From contig OX344761.1 of NCBI GenBank assembly GCA_947034895.1, forward strand, positions 83,035,839 to 83,099,838: DNA of 64,000 nt. The letters run 5' to 3'. Below are positions 23,001 through 35,370 of this stretch, piece by piece. Made by a program: the position numbers and the translations under genes. Source of the stretch: Rhytidiadelphus loreus (lineage: Eukaryota > Streptophyta > Bryopsida > Hypnales > Hylocomiaceae). The notes beneath the pieces were generated by a model. The model was given only the letters and a program-made list of their open reading frames with translations, ran no database searches and was not told where the DNA came from. Positions within the stretch are counted from its first letter, which is position 1. Every line of letters begins with the position of its first letter.

Positions 23001-23390
23001 ACTTACTCTCACTCACATTAAAAAAAAACAAGCCTTTTGGTGGGCTGTCAAGCCTTGACAAGCCAACCTATTATTAGTGGGATAGGAAGCTTACAAAATG
23101 TGTTAGAATTTTGTTGTTAGCTCATAATATGAATTTCCCATAATGAAGTCAGATTTTGTTCCAACAATTATATTCATATAATAAAAAAATTGGAGTACAC
23201 TTGTCCCATTCATAATAGCTTTTCACACAATTTCAAAATAAACAATTTGAAATTGCAAGTACTACCATATTTTTTCTCCAATTATTTACATTGCTCCCAC
23301 ATTCTAACAAGTCAATTGAGTGAAATAGGGGAATAAAATCCCTTTCTAACTTTCCTCTTTTAAAGTATAAATTAATTCAACTAGATCCAT
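20085..23390. other. 3' flank, then AT-rich intergenic DNA
   Basis: 20,085-20,720 is moderately complex and probably includes 3' UTR of the PAH gene. From about 20,760 the sequence is strongly AT-rich with no supported gene. Only simple A or T tracts and short, non-conserved frames are seen. Confidence 0.5.
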
Positions 23391-23690
23391 GCCATATTTA
23401 ACTGTTTTTGGACTTTGCAAAGTCCAAAATTGGTAAAGGGACATCTAAGACAATTGTAGACTTTGACTTCTATAGATTTTATGAATCTAGAAATGATATA
23501 GATTTTGGACTAGGTGGTTTGAAAAATGTAAACCAGGATTAGATTTTAGATATCTATGACATCGGGAGAACCCCCAATGGACAAAGTCCAAAATTCCCTT
23601 AAAAGTCCAAAAGTAGTTAAATATGGCATAAATGCCATATTTAACTACTTTTGGACTTTTAAGGGAATTTTGGACTTTGTCCATTATTCC
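23391..23690. repeat. Foldback with a perfect 110-bp palindrome
   Basis: 23,576-23,685 is an inverted repeat of two exact 54-bp arms around 2 bp (AATGGACAAAGTCC ... GGACTTTGTCCATT). A third, imperfect copy of the arm lies at 23,391-23,430 (GCCATATTTAACTGTTTTTG). It is probably a MITE or hairpin derivative; no target duplication is identified. Confidence 0.9.
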
Positions 23691-24072
23691 CCCTTTACCT
23701 CTCATGAAGTGGCCTTGCACTAGCCCAATATTTTTTCTAATTAGTCAATAATAAAGAACAAACTTTCATCCTCTCAAAAAATCATATTAGAAATTACAAA
23801 AAAAAATATAGGATAATACACCTATTTATATTGCAAATTTAGTAGCAAAACAAATGAATTGTCATAATATATTTGCTATATTGAGACTTTTGCTTGAAGT
23901 TGGGACTTCATCAACTTTAAGGTGATTTATCTTTAATGTCTTAATCCCTAAAAGACCAAACTTTTTTTTTTGGCAGCATAGCAATTTTGGACAATGAGCT
24001 CACTAGAAATGGAGTTTTATTTTTTTTCTTTGAAATTTTCATACTACATGTGTTTGAGGAATAGCTTTGAGG

Positions 24073-24414
24073 CTTAAAACACAATATTCGTTATTTTGGG
24101 AGAATTCCATGATTTTGGGAGTATGTAGTTCAGCGCGGTTCGTGCTGATCTGCACCACAGATTGGAAAACTGGAATTTTCGAATGGCCATAACTTACTCA
24201 AATTTTGTCCAAACTGGGCATATGAGGTGTTTTTTGACATTTACGGAATCTGTAGATGTCAAAAAACACCTCATGTGCCCAGTTTGGACAAAATTTGAGT
24301 AAGTTATGACCATTCGAAAATTCCAGTTTCCCAATCTGTGATTCAGATCAGTGCAAACCGACTTAAATTGGGAGATAGGAAAACTCCCCAAATAACGAAT
24401 ATCGTGTTTTAACA
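24073..24414. repeat. Long foldback, arms of about 165 bp
   Basis: The two arms meet near 24,240-24,257. They share runs such as AACTTACTCAAATTTTGTCC and CTGGAATTTTCGAATGG on opposite strands, at roughly 85-90% by eye. The 80-residue frame inside it is a by-product. It would form a long RNA hairpin if transcribed. Confidence 0.8.
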
Positions 24415-26383
24415 ATTTTCTAACTTTTGCGTACATTCTTAAAAAATTATATTATGATATACAATTTTCTTTGAACTACAAACAATTTGGGGATTTGGGG
24501 CAACTCAAAAAAATACTTTTTTAAGAAATACAAATTTTAAACTAATTCTTTAAATTTATATATATATGGAAAGCTTTTAATCATTCCATCTTGATTAATG
24601 AAATGAAAGTTATGAGGAGTTTTAGTTTGCAGGTAGTTATGGATTCTCTACTCTAAAATAAACTTTGAAGTCCTTTATTTAACTCAATCTTTAATTAGTA
24701 TTTTTTGAAAAATATAAAATTATAGGATGTAAATTGATTATTACTACATTAAAGCCATAGAGATTGGCATTTTTCAAGTCCATGATTAAATTCTTATCAA
24801 TTTAGTATTTTGAATCATTTTCTACTTCTTTCTACTTCTTAATTTTTTTCTATATGTTGTACAATTCCTTATGATCTAAGAATTTTCAAGCATGTATCCA
24901 ACCGGGTATCCAACTTGTATCAAATACTAATATCTTGAAATCCACATGGTGGAAATTTCTGAAATTTTTTCCACACCTTTTCAAAGCAACATACTACAGA
25001 CTCTATAGTTACATGTAACCAAAAACAATTTTTTTTCTAAAATTTGGTACTTGTACTAGAATTGATAGTTTTGGAGCATTCTACTGAAAACATAGTCAAA
25101 GACCTTCAGAGGTTAAATATATTATATTTAAAAAAAATTATTATTTTAACTCATAAAAACTTTGAAATTCAATAACTTTCACAGTAAAGATCAAAACGCC
25201 ACGAAACAAAAGCCCATGCACCCCTCTTCACAAAGAGCTTTTTGAAGGTACCAAGCATGCGACTTGGGTTGCACTGTCTAGTAGATCTCAAGGTAACAAA
25301 TAAAACAAACAACCTAACTTAAGATATGGATATTTCTATGTAGTTTGAATTTCTATATAGAGTCAGACTCACAATTTACGCCTTGAACTTTAATTTGATC
25401 AACCAGTTGAACTGTGGCAAAGGAATTTTCACTGCACCAGCTTACTGAAACATGCAGAGATCCAAAATCATGCCAGTTTTTCAGAGTTTGCTTGATTGGT
25501 AAAGTTGTAAACCATCATTCTAGCAATCTAGCTATTTTGAAAGTTTGAACCTCGTTTCCAGTTAACTTTGTGCCAAAATTGAATCAAAAGAATTTATTAA
25601 AAGAAATCATGGCAGTTCAATTAATTCCATGACAGAGGGTCTATTGAAAAGAATTTCCTTTTCTTGCTTCCATCTGAAATCTGAATTCTACCATCACAGT
25701 GCGAAAGTTATAACTTTTCATCCATTCTACGTACAGTAGCTGGGGATCAAAGAAAAACTCCTTGAAACCTTTAATTAATTTCAGCACTTAAATGTGCTTC
25801 TGACTGAAGCAACAATATTTGGATGTGAAGTTCCAAGACGATAAAAAATTTACTGAAAACTTTTGTCCACTACCTTACCTTGGTTGTTGCTAATTATGTG
25901 ACCAGCAACCAGGTCCGTCAAATTTCTATCCCCAGTGCCAAGTCATGAAGTTTAATTTAAACGTACAATAGTAACTAACTGCGCTCACAAACTTTTGGCC
26001 TCACCATTCATTCGAACTGCAACAAGTAATTAAATGCACAAGCGGCCACGTAAGTGGATCCCGATCAATTAATTAAATACAGGTAGCTGGGAGAAACTAG
26101 CTAGACTCACTCCTTTGGAATTAATAACTCGACGTCAACGGATGCGTGAGTCTTGCATTGCAAGGGAGAAGTTTGAATCGGATGCGCACATGGCAGCCGA
26201 AAATCATGGTTCCCGAGAATGATGGGTCTCCAAAACCTCTCGTGAAAAAATATGTTTCACAGCACCAGCCTGCAATGAACATCATTCCAGATCCTGCAGG
26301 CAAGAACTTCCAGACCATGGATGAAAGTTTCAATTCGACAGTGCTCAGCATTAATTTCCACCAGAGCTGCTTGGCTGCTTAAG
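24415..26383. other. AT-rich intergenic, then upstream DNA of the 27.0-kb gene
   Basis: 24,585-24,640 carries a diverged piece of the ATTCCATTTGGATTAGTGA repeat. From about 25,880 the composition rises in GC and may hold distal promoter sequence. A plus-strand frame at 26,146-26,382 has no recognisable family. Confidence 0.4.
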
Positions 26384-26514
26384 TTTCTATAAGAGCCGGG
26401 CAACCCAATGCCGTCTGAAGCATTTCTCGCTCTTTCTCTCTCCGGCTGTCGACCTTGTTCGGTTGTTCCTTGTGGGAGGGGGCTTCTGAGGAATTCTTCA
26501 GTTCTTGTACCGAC
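26384..26514 (+). promoter_or_regulatory. TATA promoter and non-coding exon 1 of the 27.0-kb PAH gene
   Basis: CTATAAGAGCCGGGCAACCCAATG gives a TATA box followed by the CAACCCAAT phrase seen at the other PAH promoters (near 39,092, 59,521 and, inverted, 30,150). A pyrimidine-rich leader follows, then exon 1 ends GTACCGAC before the donor GTAAGT at 26,515. Confidence 0.7.
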
Positions 26515-26955
26515 GTAAGTTGCTGGGATCGATCTCCTGTTGCTGTTTAATTAGTTCGATTGATCGATTGGCTCTCGAGTAGGAAATCATCACCAGGCAC
26601 TCTGTGGAATTCTCGCTCTTGAATTACCATTTCATTAATTCTTCTTGTTAACTTGTTGCATTGGTTTCAATTGGTGTAGTCTTTTGCAACGGTTACCTTG
26701 TGTGCAGTCATTAGCTGTGCATTGATTGAATTCAACTAGAGCAATCCCTTGATGACGTGCAGGCTCTGTAACTCGGGGCCGGATCCTTGCGGTTTGCTTA
26801 ATATTGCTTTTTCTTGTTTCAATATATTTACTGTTCGTGTACATAGAGATGTAATGTTTGTATCAAACAAGCTGAGGTGATTATTAACTAAGTAACTGGA
26901 CCTGTGTCGGCATTGGCTTTGTTTTTTATGTATACAGGAAGAAGAATTTCAAACG

Positions 26956-27291
26956 ATGGGGATCCCGTTGACACTGAGGAAGAAGCTGCAAATGTCTGCC
27001 CGACCCAGACTTCATCTCGATGACAGCAGCAGTTCCTCAAACTCAGTGCCCGTGTCCGAGCGCAAGCTCACTGTTGCGGACGCAATGAAGTTCTTGGCAG
27101 ATGTGAGGGCTGCGGGCAAATCGCTCCAGATGAATCATTGGCTGCTGGACTTCACTGAGCAAGGGTTTCATCCGGGACTGATCACCCTCGCTGAGGAAAT
27201 ATTTGAAGGTCACCCAGACTTGCTGGTGACCTTCAACATGTTTCTTCCAGACGGCGGCAAGTGCACCGTTCCTTCAGGAATGAAGGAGTGA
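26956..27291 (+). CDS. Small single-PAH-domain protein (111 aa)
   Basis: The 5' UTR intron is 26,515-26,938 (GTAAGT...TATACAG), and the ATG lies 18 nt into exon 2. The first 38 residues are basic then Ser-rich (DDSSSSSNSV). Residues 39-101 are a PAH domain: LTVADAMKFLADV, LLDFTEQGFHPG, LITLAEEIFEGHPDLL, VTFNMFLPDG. Compared with SIN3 PAH1, the linker between helices 1 and 2 is shortened by a few residues, as in all copies here. The protein ends TVPSGMKE. It is the cleanest member: complete promoter, splice sites, reading frame and a polyadenylation signal 0.3 kb downstream. Function is inferred from the domain only: contact with SIN3-interaction helices, without the HDAC-binding part of SIN3. 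Confidence 0.9.
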   Translation: MGIPLTLRKKLQMSARPRLHLDDSSSSSNSVPVSERKLTVADAMKFLADVRAAGKSLQMNHWLLDFTEQGFHPGLITLAEEIFEGHPDLLVTFNMFLPDGGKCTVPSGMKE

Positions 27292-27591
27292 ACCTTCATA
27301 CTCTTATTAGCAAGCCCTGTCTCTGGATAATTTGCTTTCGACTCTTTCTTGAGTTTGTGAACTGTTAGGGTTGTTAAGTTGGTTAAATGGTTCCACGGAT
27401 TTATTAATGAGTATTGGGAGTTCACCTTAGCTTTTGTTGTCGGAAAAAAGCATTTGTGTTCCCATTGACAAAGAGTGTTATGTATGTGTTAGTTGTCGAT
27501 CGTTGGGAGTTCCTAGAAGATTCCAGATTCTCTTTTGTGCCCATTTCTGGACAGTGTGATATGTACTGTCATACTGTGATTATGAATTACG

Positions 27592-27597
27592 AATAAA
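27592..27597 (+). terminator. Likely polyadenylation signal
   Basis: AATAAA occurs 300 nt after the PAH stop codon, within a T-rich stretch. Confidence 0.5.
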
Positions 27598-27599
27598 CT

Positions 27600-29050
27600 T
27601 CACTTCTTTTAGTGCTGAAATTGCCAAATTGGTGTTCCCAAAAGCAAACCTGGTTCTCATGCTGCCTCAAGGCACACCGACGTACAACGCCCTGCTCCCT
27701 GAAAAGCAGAAGTTCCCTCTGCCTATTGCGGCCGGATCACAGATCGAGACAAGTGACAAATTAGCAAGTTCTTGTCTGCCAGTGTTCATGTTGTAGATCG
27801 AAACGTACTGCTTGCACTGGCTTGTTAAGTGCAGTTACTCTGGCTTTCTGACTGTTCCTCTGTTCTTCTGGAGTTCTGGCTGGAGTTCTGGCTGTTCAGT
27901 TGTTATTGTTGTAGAACTGGAAATGAAGCTTTCTATGATCTATCAGAGCTTGTTCAATTGGATGCTTGTATTCCGACAGTGCCTGACTTGCAACTATTTG
28001 TAGATCTCTTTTCTGTGGCGCACATGTGATTGTGTGTACGCTTAAGATCAACCGATCGACTGGAACCGAATGGATGTTCAATTGACTGTCCGTTACATAC
28101 CGTGAACTCGAGGGTTTCATTGGTGAAGAACTAAAGAACTTCAATGTTCTATGGATTACTGAGTAAGAGCATGTGCTTTTGGATGTTTGAAGGTATTTCA
28201 AAAGTATGCAATGGCAAAGTTTATTGCACATGTACACATCGAAACACTCTATTTTTACACTATTGTAAATAATATGATATTCATCCAACGTGCATTTAAA
28301 TTTCATCCGTTTTTGCACTTTCATCCAAAACAAATATAAATTCATCCATGTGTTCACACTAATTAGAAAGCAATCATTCAACATTAGTCCAACTTTGTCT
28401 GAAGGAGTCTCGGGGTCTAATTCTGTTTAAATTCGCCATCAATTCAATCAAACAGTAAATAAATTCAAAAGAAGGTGTAATGGTGTATCACTAGTAAGGA
28501 ATTAACATGGAGGAAATGAAAGTTATGGAAAGGAGATCACTTTTTTCACTCACATGAGAGCCCAAGGTTAGGATTGATTTCAAGTACACCAAATTCAACA
28601 CTTTAAAAAGTAAAAACTCAGATTTATTTACGTAATTGCGGTCCAGAAAAGTAATGCAAAATAGGTGAGAGAACCACAAGGACCTCATATTGAATTTCCA
28701 ATGTCAACCTCAAATCTCATGTTGACTTTCAACAACGCGTATCACCTATTAATCACATAGTGACATACACAACAAGTACTTAGCATAGTTGTAATAATTC
28801 TGAAAATTAAAAGTGTAGTAACCCTAAATACTAAAAAAATTTAAAAAATCCAGGGATAGAAGCTCTTTACCTAGCAAACAATCTTGGCAATAGTTTACAA
28901 ACGCAGTTGATTGCCTGTCTTGTGATATGTGTCCTTCTATATGTAGATAAAAACTACAACATTTTTACGCACATGAAGCTAGCAAAAAGAAATCTCAATC
29001 CAAATACAAGCTAGCATTGAACAATCTTTATTAAAAAGAGACAGAAAAGT
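27600..29050. other. Intergenic; diverged CATCCAA module at 28,265-28,420
   Basis: 27,640-27,760 is GC-richer (CTGCCTCAAGGCACACCGAC) but has no recognised product. 28,265-28,420 repeats TTCATCCA motifs and the GAAGGAGTCT phrase of the module at 1-160, 45.8 kb and 61.1 kb. The rest is AT-rich. Confidence 0.45.
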
Positions 29051-29174
29051 TCATGAGAACTTCTCCGAATGATCCAATGACAACAACAATGAAACTTGCG
29101 CCGTCAAGCTTGTCGGTAACGAGGTAAGACTAGAAAGACTAAGCTTTTTCATGAGAGTAGGATGGACTTCTCCT

Positions 29175-29444
29175 TCACTCGGGCACGGTGCACTGGAAGC
29201 CTTCTGGAAGAAACGTGTTGAAGGCGACCAACAAGTCCGGGTGACCTTTAAACAACTCCTCTGTTCGGGTGATCTGGCCCGGATGAAACCCATAGAGCCA
29301 GTAGTTTCGCAGCAACAGCATAAACTGGCGGTACAAATCCTCTCCAGCTGCCTTCACATCAGCCAAGAACTTCTTCTCGGACTCCAAACTGTGCGGGTTT
29401 ACGGGCGCCGGTGCGGATACATCCCAGGGCAGAGGGTTCCCCAT
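29175..29444 (-). CDS. Small single-PAH-domain protein (89 aa)
   Basis: On the minus strand a 5' UTR intron runs from 30,040 to 29,463 (GTAAGT...GGACAG). The start ATG gives MGNPLPWDVSAPAP, sharing NPxPWDV with the 19.7-kb gene. Residues 24-81 are a PAH very close to SIN3 PAH1: KKFLADVKAAG, FMLLLRNYWLYGFHPG, ITRTEELFKGHPDLL, VAFNTFLPEG. FKGHPDL and FNTFLP are the family signature. It ends CTVPE. It faces the 27.0-kb gene (convergent, about 1.9 kb apart) and has its own TATA promoter. This is the shortest intact member, essentially a bare domain. Confidence 0.9.
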   Translation of the reverse strand: MGNPLPWDVSAPAPVNPHSLESEKKFLADVKAAGEDLYRQFMLLLRNYWLYGFHPGQITRTEELFKGHPDLLVAFNTFLPEGFQCTVPE

Positions 29445-30040
29445 CCTTAGAAGTTTGTCTTCCTGTCCGCAACAAAAGCAAAGCAATTGACTCTGTAGTG
29501 TCAGTCTAGTTACTTCATTGCATGCCTGGCTGCAACTTGTTTCAATTGCGGCAAATAGCTGTATGAACCCCTTACTAACACGTACCAATCTAAGCAAGGA
29601 AATGGAATAATTAATTAAGCAAACCCCAGGCCTGTGACAAGGTCCATCCGATCTCGAAAAGCCAATGCCGGAGTTAGTAGGGTCAGTCTGGTTACCACCT
29701 ATTGTAATTTAATATTTAATAATTACTGTAGCTTGTTTGTAGGAAACAACTGTTTAATTATACGTACAAACAGAAAATAGAAACAATCCAAGGGTTACAT
29801 GCATGCATATGTCAACCAGGGGTCGCTCTGGTTGAAGTCAAGAAAAGCACAGTACGTTAGTGCGCATACAACGGTAACCCTAGCGAAAGCCTACAACAAT
29901 TACAACCTACAAGTTCACAAGAAGAAATAATTAATTAAGGGAGCAAGAATTCCACAGAATGATTTCCTACTCTGCAGCCCCTCCATGAATTGAGCTGAGC
30001 AGCAACAACAGCTAGAGAGTTCATCGAACCAGCAACTTAC

Positions 30041-30260
30041 AACACAGTCAAGTAGAATTCCTCAAAAGCAAGCTCCCTCTCTCCGGGACGAAGATTGAAA
30101 CTCGTAGAAAAAGTGAGCTGTTGTGACATTTGGGTAATCGGGTTGTGCTCTTATAGTCGCGCAGCCGGCCGGTCTCGAGAGTTGCCTCCGTTGTCCGGAA
30201 AGTTCCGTTCGGGGTTCTGGACGATTAGGACGATCCTCTGGATCGGATTTGGTTTGTGAC
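30041..30260 (-). promoter_or_regulatory. TATA promoter and exon 1 of the 29.2-kb PAH gene
   Basis: On the minus strand, ACTATAAGAGCACAACCCGAT near 30,135-30,157 gives the TATA plus CAACCC pattern of the family. GGAACTTTCCGGAC lies just upstream near 30,195-30,210. Exon 1 ends CTGTGTT before the donor at 30,040 and contains GAGGAATTCTACTTG, like the other exon 1 copies. Confidence 0.7.
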
Positions 30261-31383
30261 TGAGATGGATGGATTGTACCGACGTTGTTTGAGGAACACA
30301 TTTTTGGTGGTAATGAAAAGTTTGGGTGGAACTTCTCATTCAATCTCTCTAAATAAATTGCCATGAATAGAACTTACTGATGAATGAGAAGTTCTTTTGA
30401 AAATCTTTCACAACTAGCCTTTGAAAACTTTTCTTCAGTTACTAGTCATTCAAAACATTAATTCGGCGCCCAATTCCGTGATTAATCTTAATTGGTAAGC
30501 CAAGGTTCAGATTTAGGAGTTTGTTTTCAACGGACCCTGGTACCAGAATGATTTACTTAGAAATTTAATTTAATTGGATTTCTCTCACTTCAGTCGGTGA
30601 ATTAGAGAGGTGCAAATTCCATTGACTGGTGGATTAAAATTTCATTTGTGACTCTGAAGCTACAGTGATTAGTGGAGAGCATAGAATCAATGTCACTCCA
30701 AAGTTAGTGTTACTATTAATATAATTTCATTTTCTTTGGTTGGAAATCAATTTAGTGTAGTTAGATTTTCCAAAATTTTTATCTTGGAAGTTTGGAAATA
30801 AGTGTATTGTAGAAATGAAGAATGCACCTATTGGTCAAAAATTAGATCATTTGTGGCAAAATACCTTGGGTATAGGTCTTATCCTTTTAAAGTTAAAATA
30901 GGATGTTTTTTGCATATTAAGATTATATAAAGTAATAGAGAAAATTAGTGTTGTGTAATGCACTCAACCTTTTATTTGATTTTTATAGTCTTTAATAATT
31001 GTAGTATTTATTTCATTCATAGTCCTATATATACAAATTGCTTGCTAAATAAATCTACTACCAATTAGAAATACCATATTATCATCATTTATATTTGTGC
31101 TACTATTATGAAATGTTCTTTAGAAGGATTTATTTTTATTAATGCCTCTTTTAATTCATAACTATATATTTAGTTTTTAGATTTTTAGTTTTTAGTTTTT
31201 ATACCAATATATATATTTTTTGAATTTTAAGTTAAGTGTCTTGCCTTTAAAGTCCCTAAATGTCATTTATAAAGTTCCTAATGGTCAAATATTGGATTTT
31301 TAATGGTAGTCGGACTATTCATCTAAAGTGGCCACAATATTTTCATAAAATGTTTATATTATTGAAATCCTAAAAATAGCTAT
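30261..31383. other. AT-rich intergenic, no gene seen
   Basis: Short simple A/T tracts and TTTTTAGTTTTTAG-type low complexity near 31,170-31,200. No family recognised. Confidence 0.45.
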
Positions 31384-31629
31384 ATGGTCAATTTCGTTAA
31401 AATGGCGGTATTCCGCATGCCATTTTAATGGAATATCTTCTACAAAAGAGAATAAGTGTGCCGCGATAGGGTCATACATGTGCCAATTTTATGCCTAGCA
31501 CATTCAAATTACTCCTTGTTCACGCATTTCCACTTCTCTTGGACAATCTTTCCATTGTTTTCATTCTTTCAGTGGTTTCATTTTGTGCCATTTTAATGGA
31601 ATAGCCGCCATTTTAATGAAATTGACCAT
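31384..31629. mobile_element. MITE, 246 bp, 4-bp target duplication (copy 2)
   Basis: It begins ATGGTCAATTTCGTTAAAATG and ends with the inverse. CTAT is duplicated at 31,380-31,383 and 31,630-31,633. The internal sequence matches copy 1 closely (GCGATAGGGTCATACATGTG). Confidence 0.85.
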
Positions 31630-32937
31630 CTATGCTCTTTGTTAAATTTTCTTCTAAAAATTGTAGAGATCTATATTTGTAATGTTGCCACTTAGTCACT
31701 TCAAAGCCCAATTGTTCCTTGCACACCCCTAAAATCTCACTTTTACACCCCACACAAGCACAATGATACATACCCTTTTTTTCAAGATAATTAATCTAAA
31801 GTCACACATTCAAAAGTCTTCCGATTGTACATTGATGTACTTGGACTTTGATTCTTTAAAATGGCATGAATTGTTACATAGCATTAAGGTGGATTTATCT
31901 TCCTCATTAGTCTTTTGTGTTTCATAGCTAGATGGTTGCAAGAAACACATGTTGATTTTATTTCGTTTTGAACAATATTCATGTGTAATTTTGTGGAGCA
32001 TTTTAAAATTTTAAAATAATTTTCAAACAATTTTCAAAATAGATCTAGTGTATACATCTTTAAGATGAAGTTAATTGTTGAAGGAAAATTATAGAAAACG
32101 TTTCTAAGTAGGAGAACTAGAAAAGTGTCAAATCTTAATAAAATAGATATATTTTGATGTTTAAATCAGTTTAAAATAGAAAAACATAGAATAAATATAA
32201 AGTGTTTTTTTCCATTCATGAAAACTCTATGGAGATGGTCATTTACTAAAAGAACAAACAAAATAAGATTTTATATGTTTCAAAATACAAGCATAAAGAA
32301 GCTCACTTTAAAGACTTCCACACAACAAATAATTAATTATTTTTAGAATTCCTTCAAACAATGTCTAGAAGTCTACTACAAAACCATCTCTTTCAAATTT
32401 CACCTCTAAAATCATTTTTTTGGATACTAAATAGTACTAAAGAATCCAAAATTGACAAATGTGGTATAAAATTGTAATGGGGGCTTTTTTTGGATAACAA
32501 AACATTTTTGAAAATTGCAAAAAATTAGGCAATATATAAAATAGTCACAAGTACTACTCTATCTAAGTATAAGTTTAAAGTCACTTAGAAAGAGAACACA
32601 AAAGTTATGGCCAGAAAACAAATCAACACAATACGTATGACGTAAAATAGTATAGGTGCTTCTTGCAATCACCCAACTAGATTACAACTCGTGCTTGTTT
32701 TCAAATTCCATTGATTCAAAAGAATTTGGCTTTTCAAATCTCACTTCAAGTTTGATTCTTAGGTGGTTACCCTTACTTGCAAATAAGCTTTTGTTTTATA
32801 ATTCTTGAATTCAAACTTAAGTCTTGCTAGAGTTTGAATTCTTTAAACACTCACTAGAAAACTTAGTGATCAAATAAATGTAATACAAACATCTAGATAG
32901 AATTTTTCATCTATCTATAGAATGGTTTAGATAATTC
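31630..32937. other. AT-rich intergenic; one foldback-element end
   Basis: CTTCTTGCAATCACCC near 32,660-32,677 is the terminal sequence of the Harbinger-like foldback family, but I could not locate a matching left end. Confidence 0.4.
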
Positions 32938-33096
32938 TACTAGAAAATTCTGTTTTTTTGTTGATTTGGACGTGTTGATTTGGACGTGTTGATTTGGACA
33001 GAAATCAACAGTTTTTTGTCCAAATCAACACTTTACTGTTGATTTCTGTCCAAATCAACATGTCCAAATCAACAAAAAAACAGAATTTTCTAGTAG
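32938..33096. mobile_element. CACTA-like hairpin MITE (159 bp)
   Basis: It starts CTACTAGAAAATTCTG and ends with the inverse CAGAATTTTCTAGTAG. The 49-bp arms have one mismatch and a 14-bp GTTGATTTGGAC-type unit is repeated within. Almost the whole element folds on itself. CTACTAGAAAA ends are typical of small CACTA/EnSpm derivatives; no clear target duplication. Confidence 0.7.
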
Positions 33097-35370
33097 TGGA
33101 TTGATTAATTTCAACTCTAACGCAAAAAGTCAAAAAGTAAATTGTAGACCTACACTTAAATCTTCTTAAGATCCAACTAACCCTTTTTTAACCTTTTTAA
33201 ATAATATTAAAGATATTTTTTTTCTTAAGAGTTTTACAAATGACTAGTCATAACTCATAACTATCTATATTCAAATCATAAAAGAGACTTGTTGAATTTC
33301 GACTTCTTTGACTCAAGGGGTGAGTATGTTAGTGTATTACATGCCTTTTGGCCATTGTGAATTAACAAATAAATATGAAGTAAAGAAGCTTTGGAAAGTT
33401 GATTGTGCATAATATAAAGTAAAAACTTTATCTTATAAATGCAAAAAAAAATATTGTAGAAAGAATTTTTTTTAGGTAATAAGACTTTTATACTAGTTAA
33501 AAAAAATGTATCATCTTTAGAAAAATGTAATAGTTACTTCAACACTACATAATGTCTCAAAATCTAGAAATTTAAATAATATAATTTATAAACTTATAAT
33601 ATAATATTTATTTGGATAACACTAATTCAAAATATACTAAAGTAGACTTCATAGTTTCAAAAACATTATTGAGAATTCATCTTTATTTTGAAATCAAAAG
33701 TAAAATAGTTGAAATCTTTAAGTATTTTTTATTAAAAATGAATATATAATCTTGAACTTCAACAGTCATGTATTTTATAGAGAAGTCATTTGACTTCTTT
33801 TATTTGAAAAGATAATACAACTTTTGATCCTTTCTAATTTCATTTTGAAGTACAAGAAAACATATATTTTGTGCCATTCATTTCAACATAAAGAATTCAT
33901 GAAATGAAATGAATAAATTTGTCACATTGTTGAAAAATGAAATAATTGAAAAGAACAATTCTCATATATAATGTACCTGACTACCTAGTGGCTACGATTT
34001 TCAAATTTTTCTAAACATAGATGACAAAAAAAATTGGAATTTTTTCAAAAATAACTTATATAGAAAATAATTTTTTTGTAAAATAATTATAATTTTAGAA
34101 TTTAATGAAACTCATTTTTCTAAAAATATAGTTAAGTGTTTGATACAAGATGAACCCACTACACCCTCACCCCATAGTAGCAACAAATTGAATATTTGAT
34201 TACGAACATATTCCGGATTGTCAATGCAATATGAAAAGTAAATTTTGGTTTTCAAAAAGCTTTGGCTACCTTGAAAAATGCCCCCCAAAAATATCAATAT
34301 CATAAATATCTATTTTAATTAATAAACTATAATTAAGTTAACATGTAATAAAACTTGAAAGTTTGGTAACTTTTGCACACCATATTCAAATACTTTTTTT
34401 GTAGTGTATTTGAATCCTCTTTCATTTGTCCTTCAACAAAAAATTGAAAAAGTGACTAGTTTACTTCAATCTTAAATTAGTGATAATCTAGTTCATAATA
34501 GTACTGGAGAAAATTTGATATCTTGATTAGACAATTAGTGCACAAGAGTTTGAAACTTTGAATAGAGCAAGACCCTTTAGTCAAACTAATTCATTTGAAC
34601 AAATTATAAATGACTGTGATTTATTTAGTGTGGACATGTCGACAAAATTTAGATGAAAGCGAGATAAAGTTGAACGAAGTAGAAGAACATAAAAAGTTTG
34701 ATGAAAGAAAATGAAAGAAAATGAAATGGTTGAAAAGTATATATTAAATTTTATATTAAGGTAGATGAGAGTCATGGAGATGGATACAAGAGTTTACCAT
34801 CATAGTGTTGAAAACATGAAAACCCGGGGGGTGTAGTCATCGGGCGGATTAGCAAACTATGAGCGAAAAAATGATAGGGTATTTTTTATTCATTTGGGCT
34901 AAAAATTATAAAAGAGTTTAGAGTGCTATAGGGTATGGAATATGGCATTGGATGTCTTTAAAGTACTATAGGGTATGGAATAATAGGCCCCATTAGAAAA
35001 TGCAGTAGTACTAAAATAGCCCCCTTTATATTAAATTCTTTGGCCAAATGTCTGAAATTGCTTATTGTACTATAGGAAATATACTTCTTAGTTCATGTAA
35101 GACTCTCGGATTCCTACAGTGACTTAACTACTCTTACAACTAAGTGTTATACATTGTACATGGATACATAATTTAGGGTCTGACTACTGTAAGTTAATAC
35201 GGAGTATGATTTAATATTACAGAATACAAGATTGTGCAGATCTCGTTTAGGGTACTCAGTGATGGTTTACTGCGCTTAGGGTCAGTTCAATCTAGCTCAG
35301 TCATGGGGTTTTCGGCTTAGGGGTCAGGGCAATCTGGCTCAACTCGGCTTAGGGGTCAGTTCACTTGAAG
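33097..35370. other. AT-rich intergenic, no gene seen
   Basis: GTGCTATAGGGTATGGAAT near 34,922 recurs near 34,962 (GTACTATAGGGTATGGAAT). From 35,225 on, short phrases such as GGCTTAGGGGTCAG recur. Nothing coding is supported. Confidence 0.45.

Noticed and set aside
24194..24436. 80-residue frame at 24.2 kb
   Set aside because: Wholly inside a foldback; the same residues appear on both strands.
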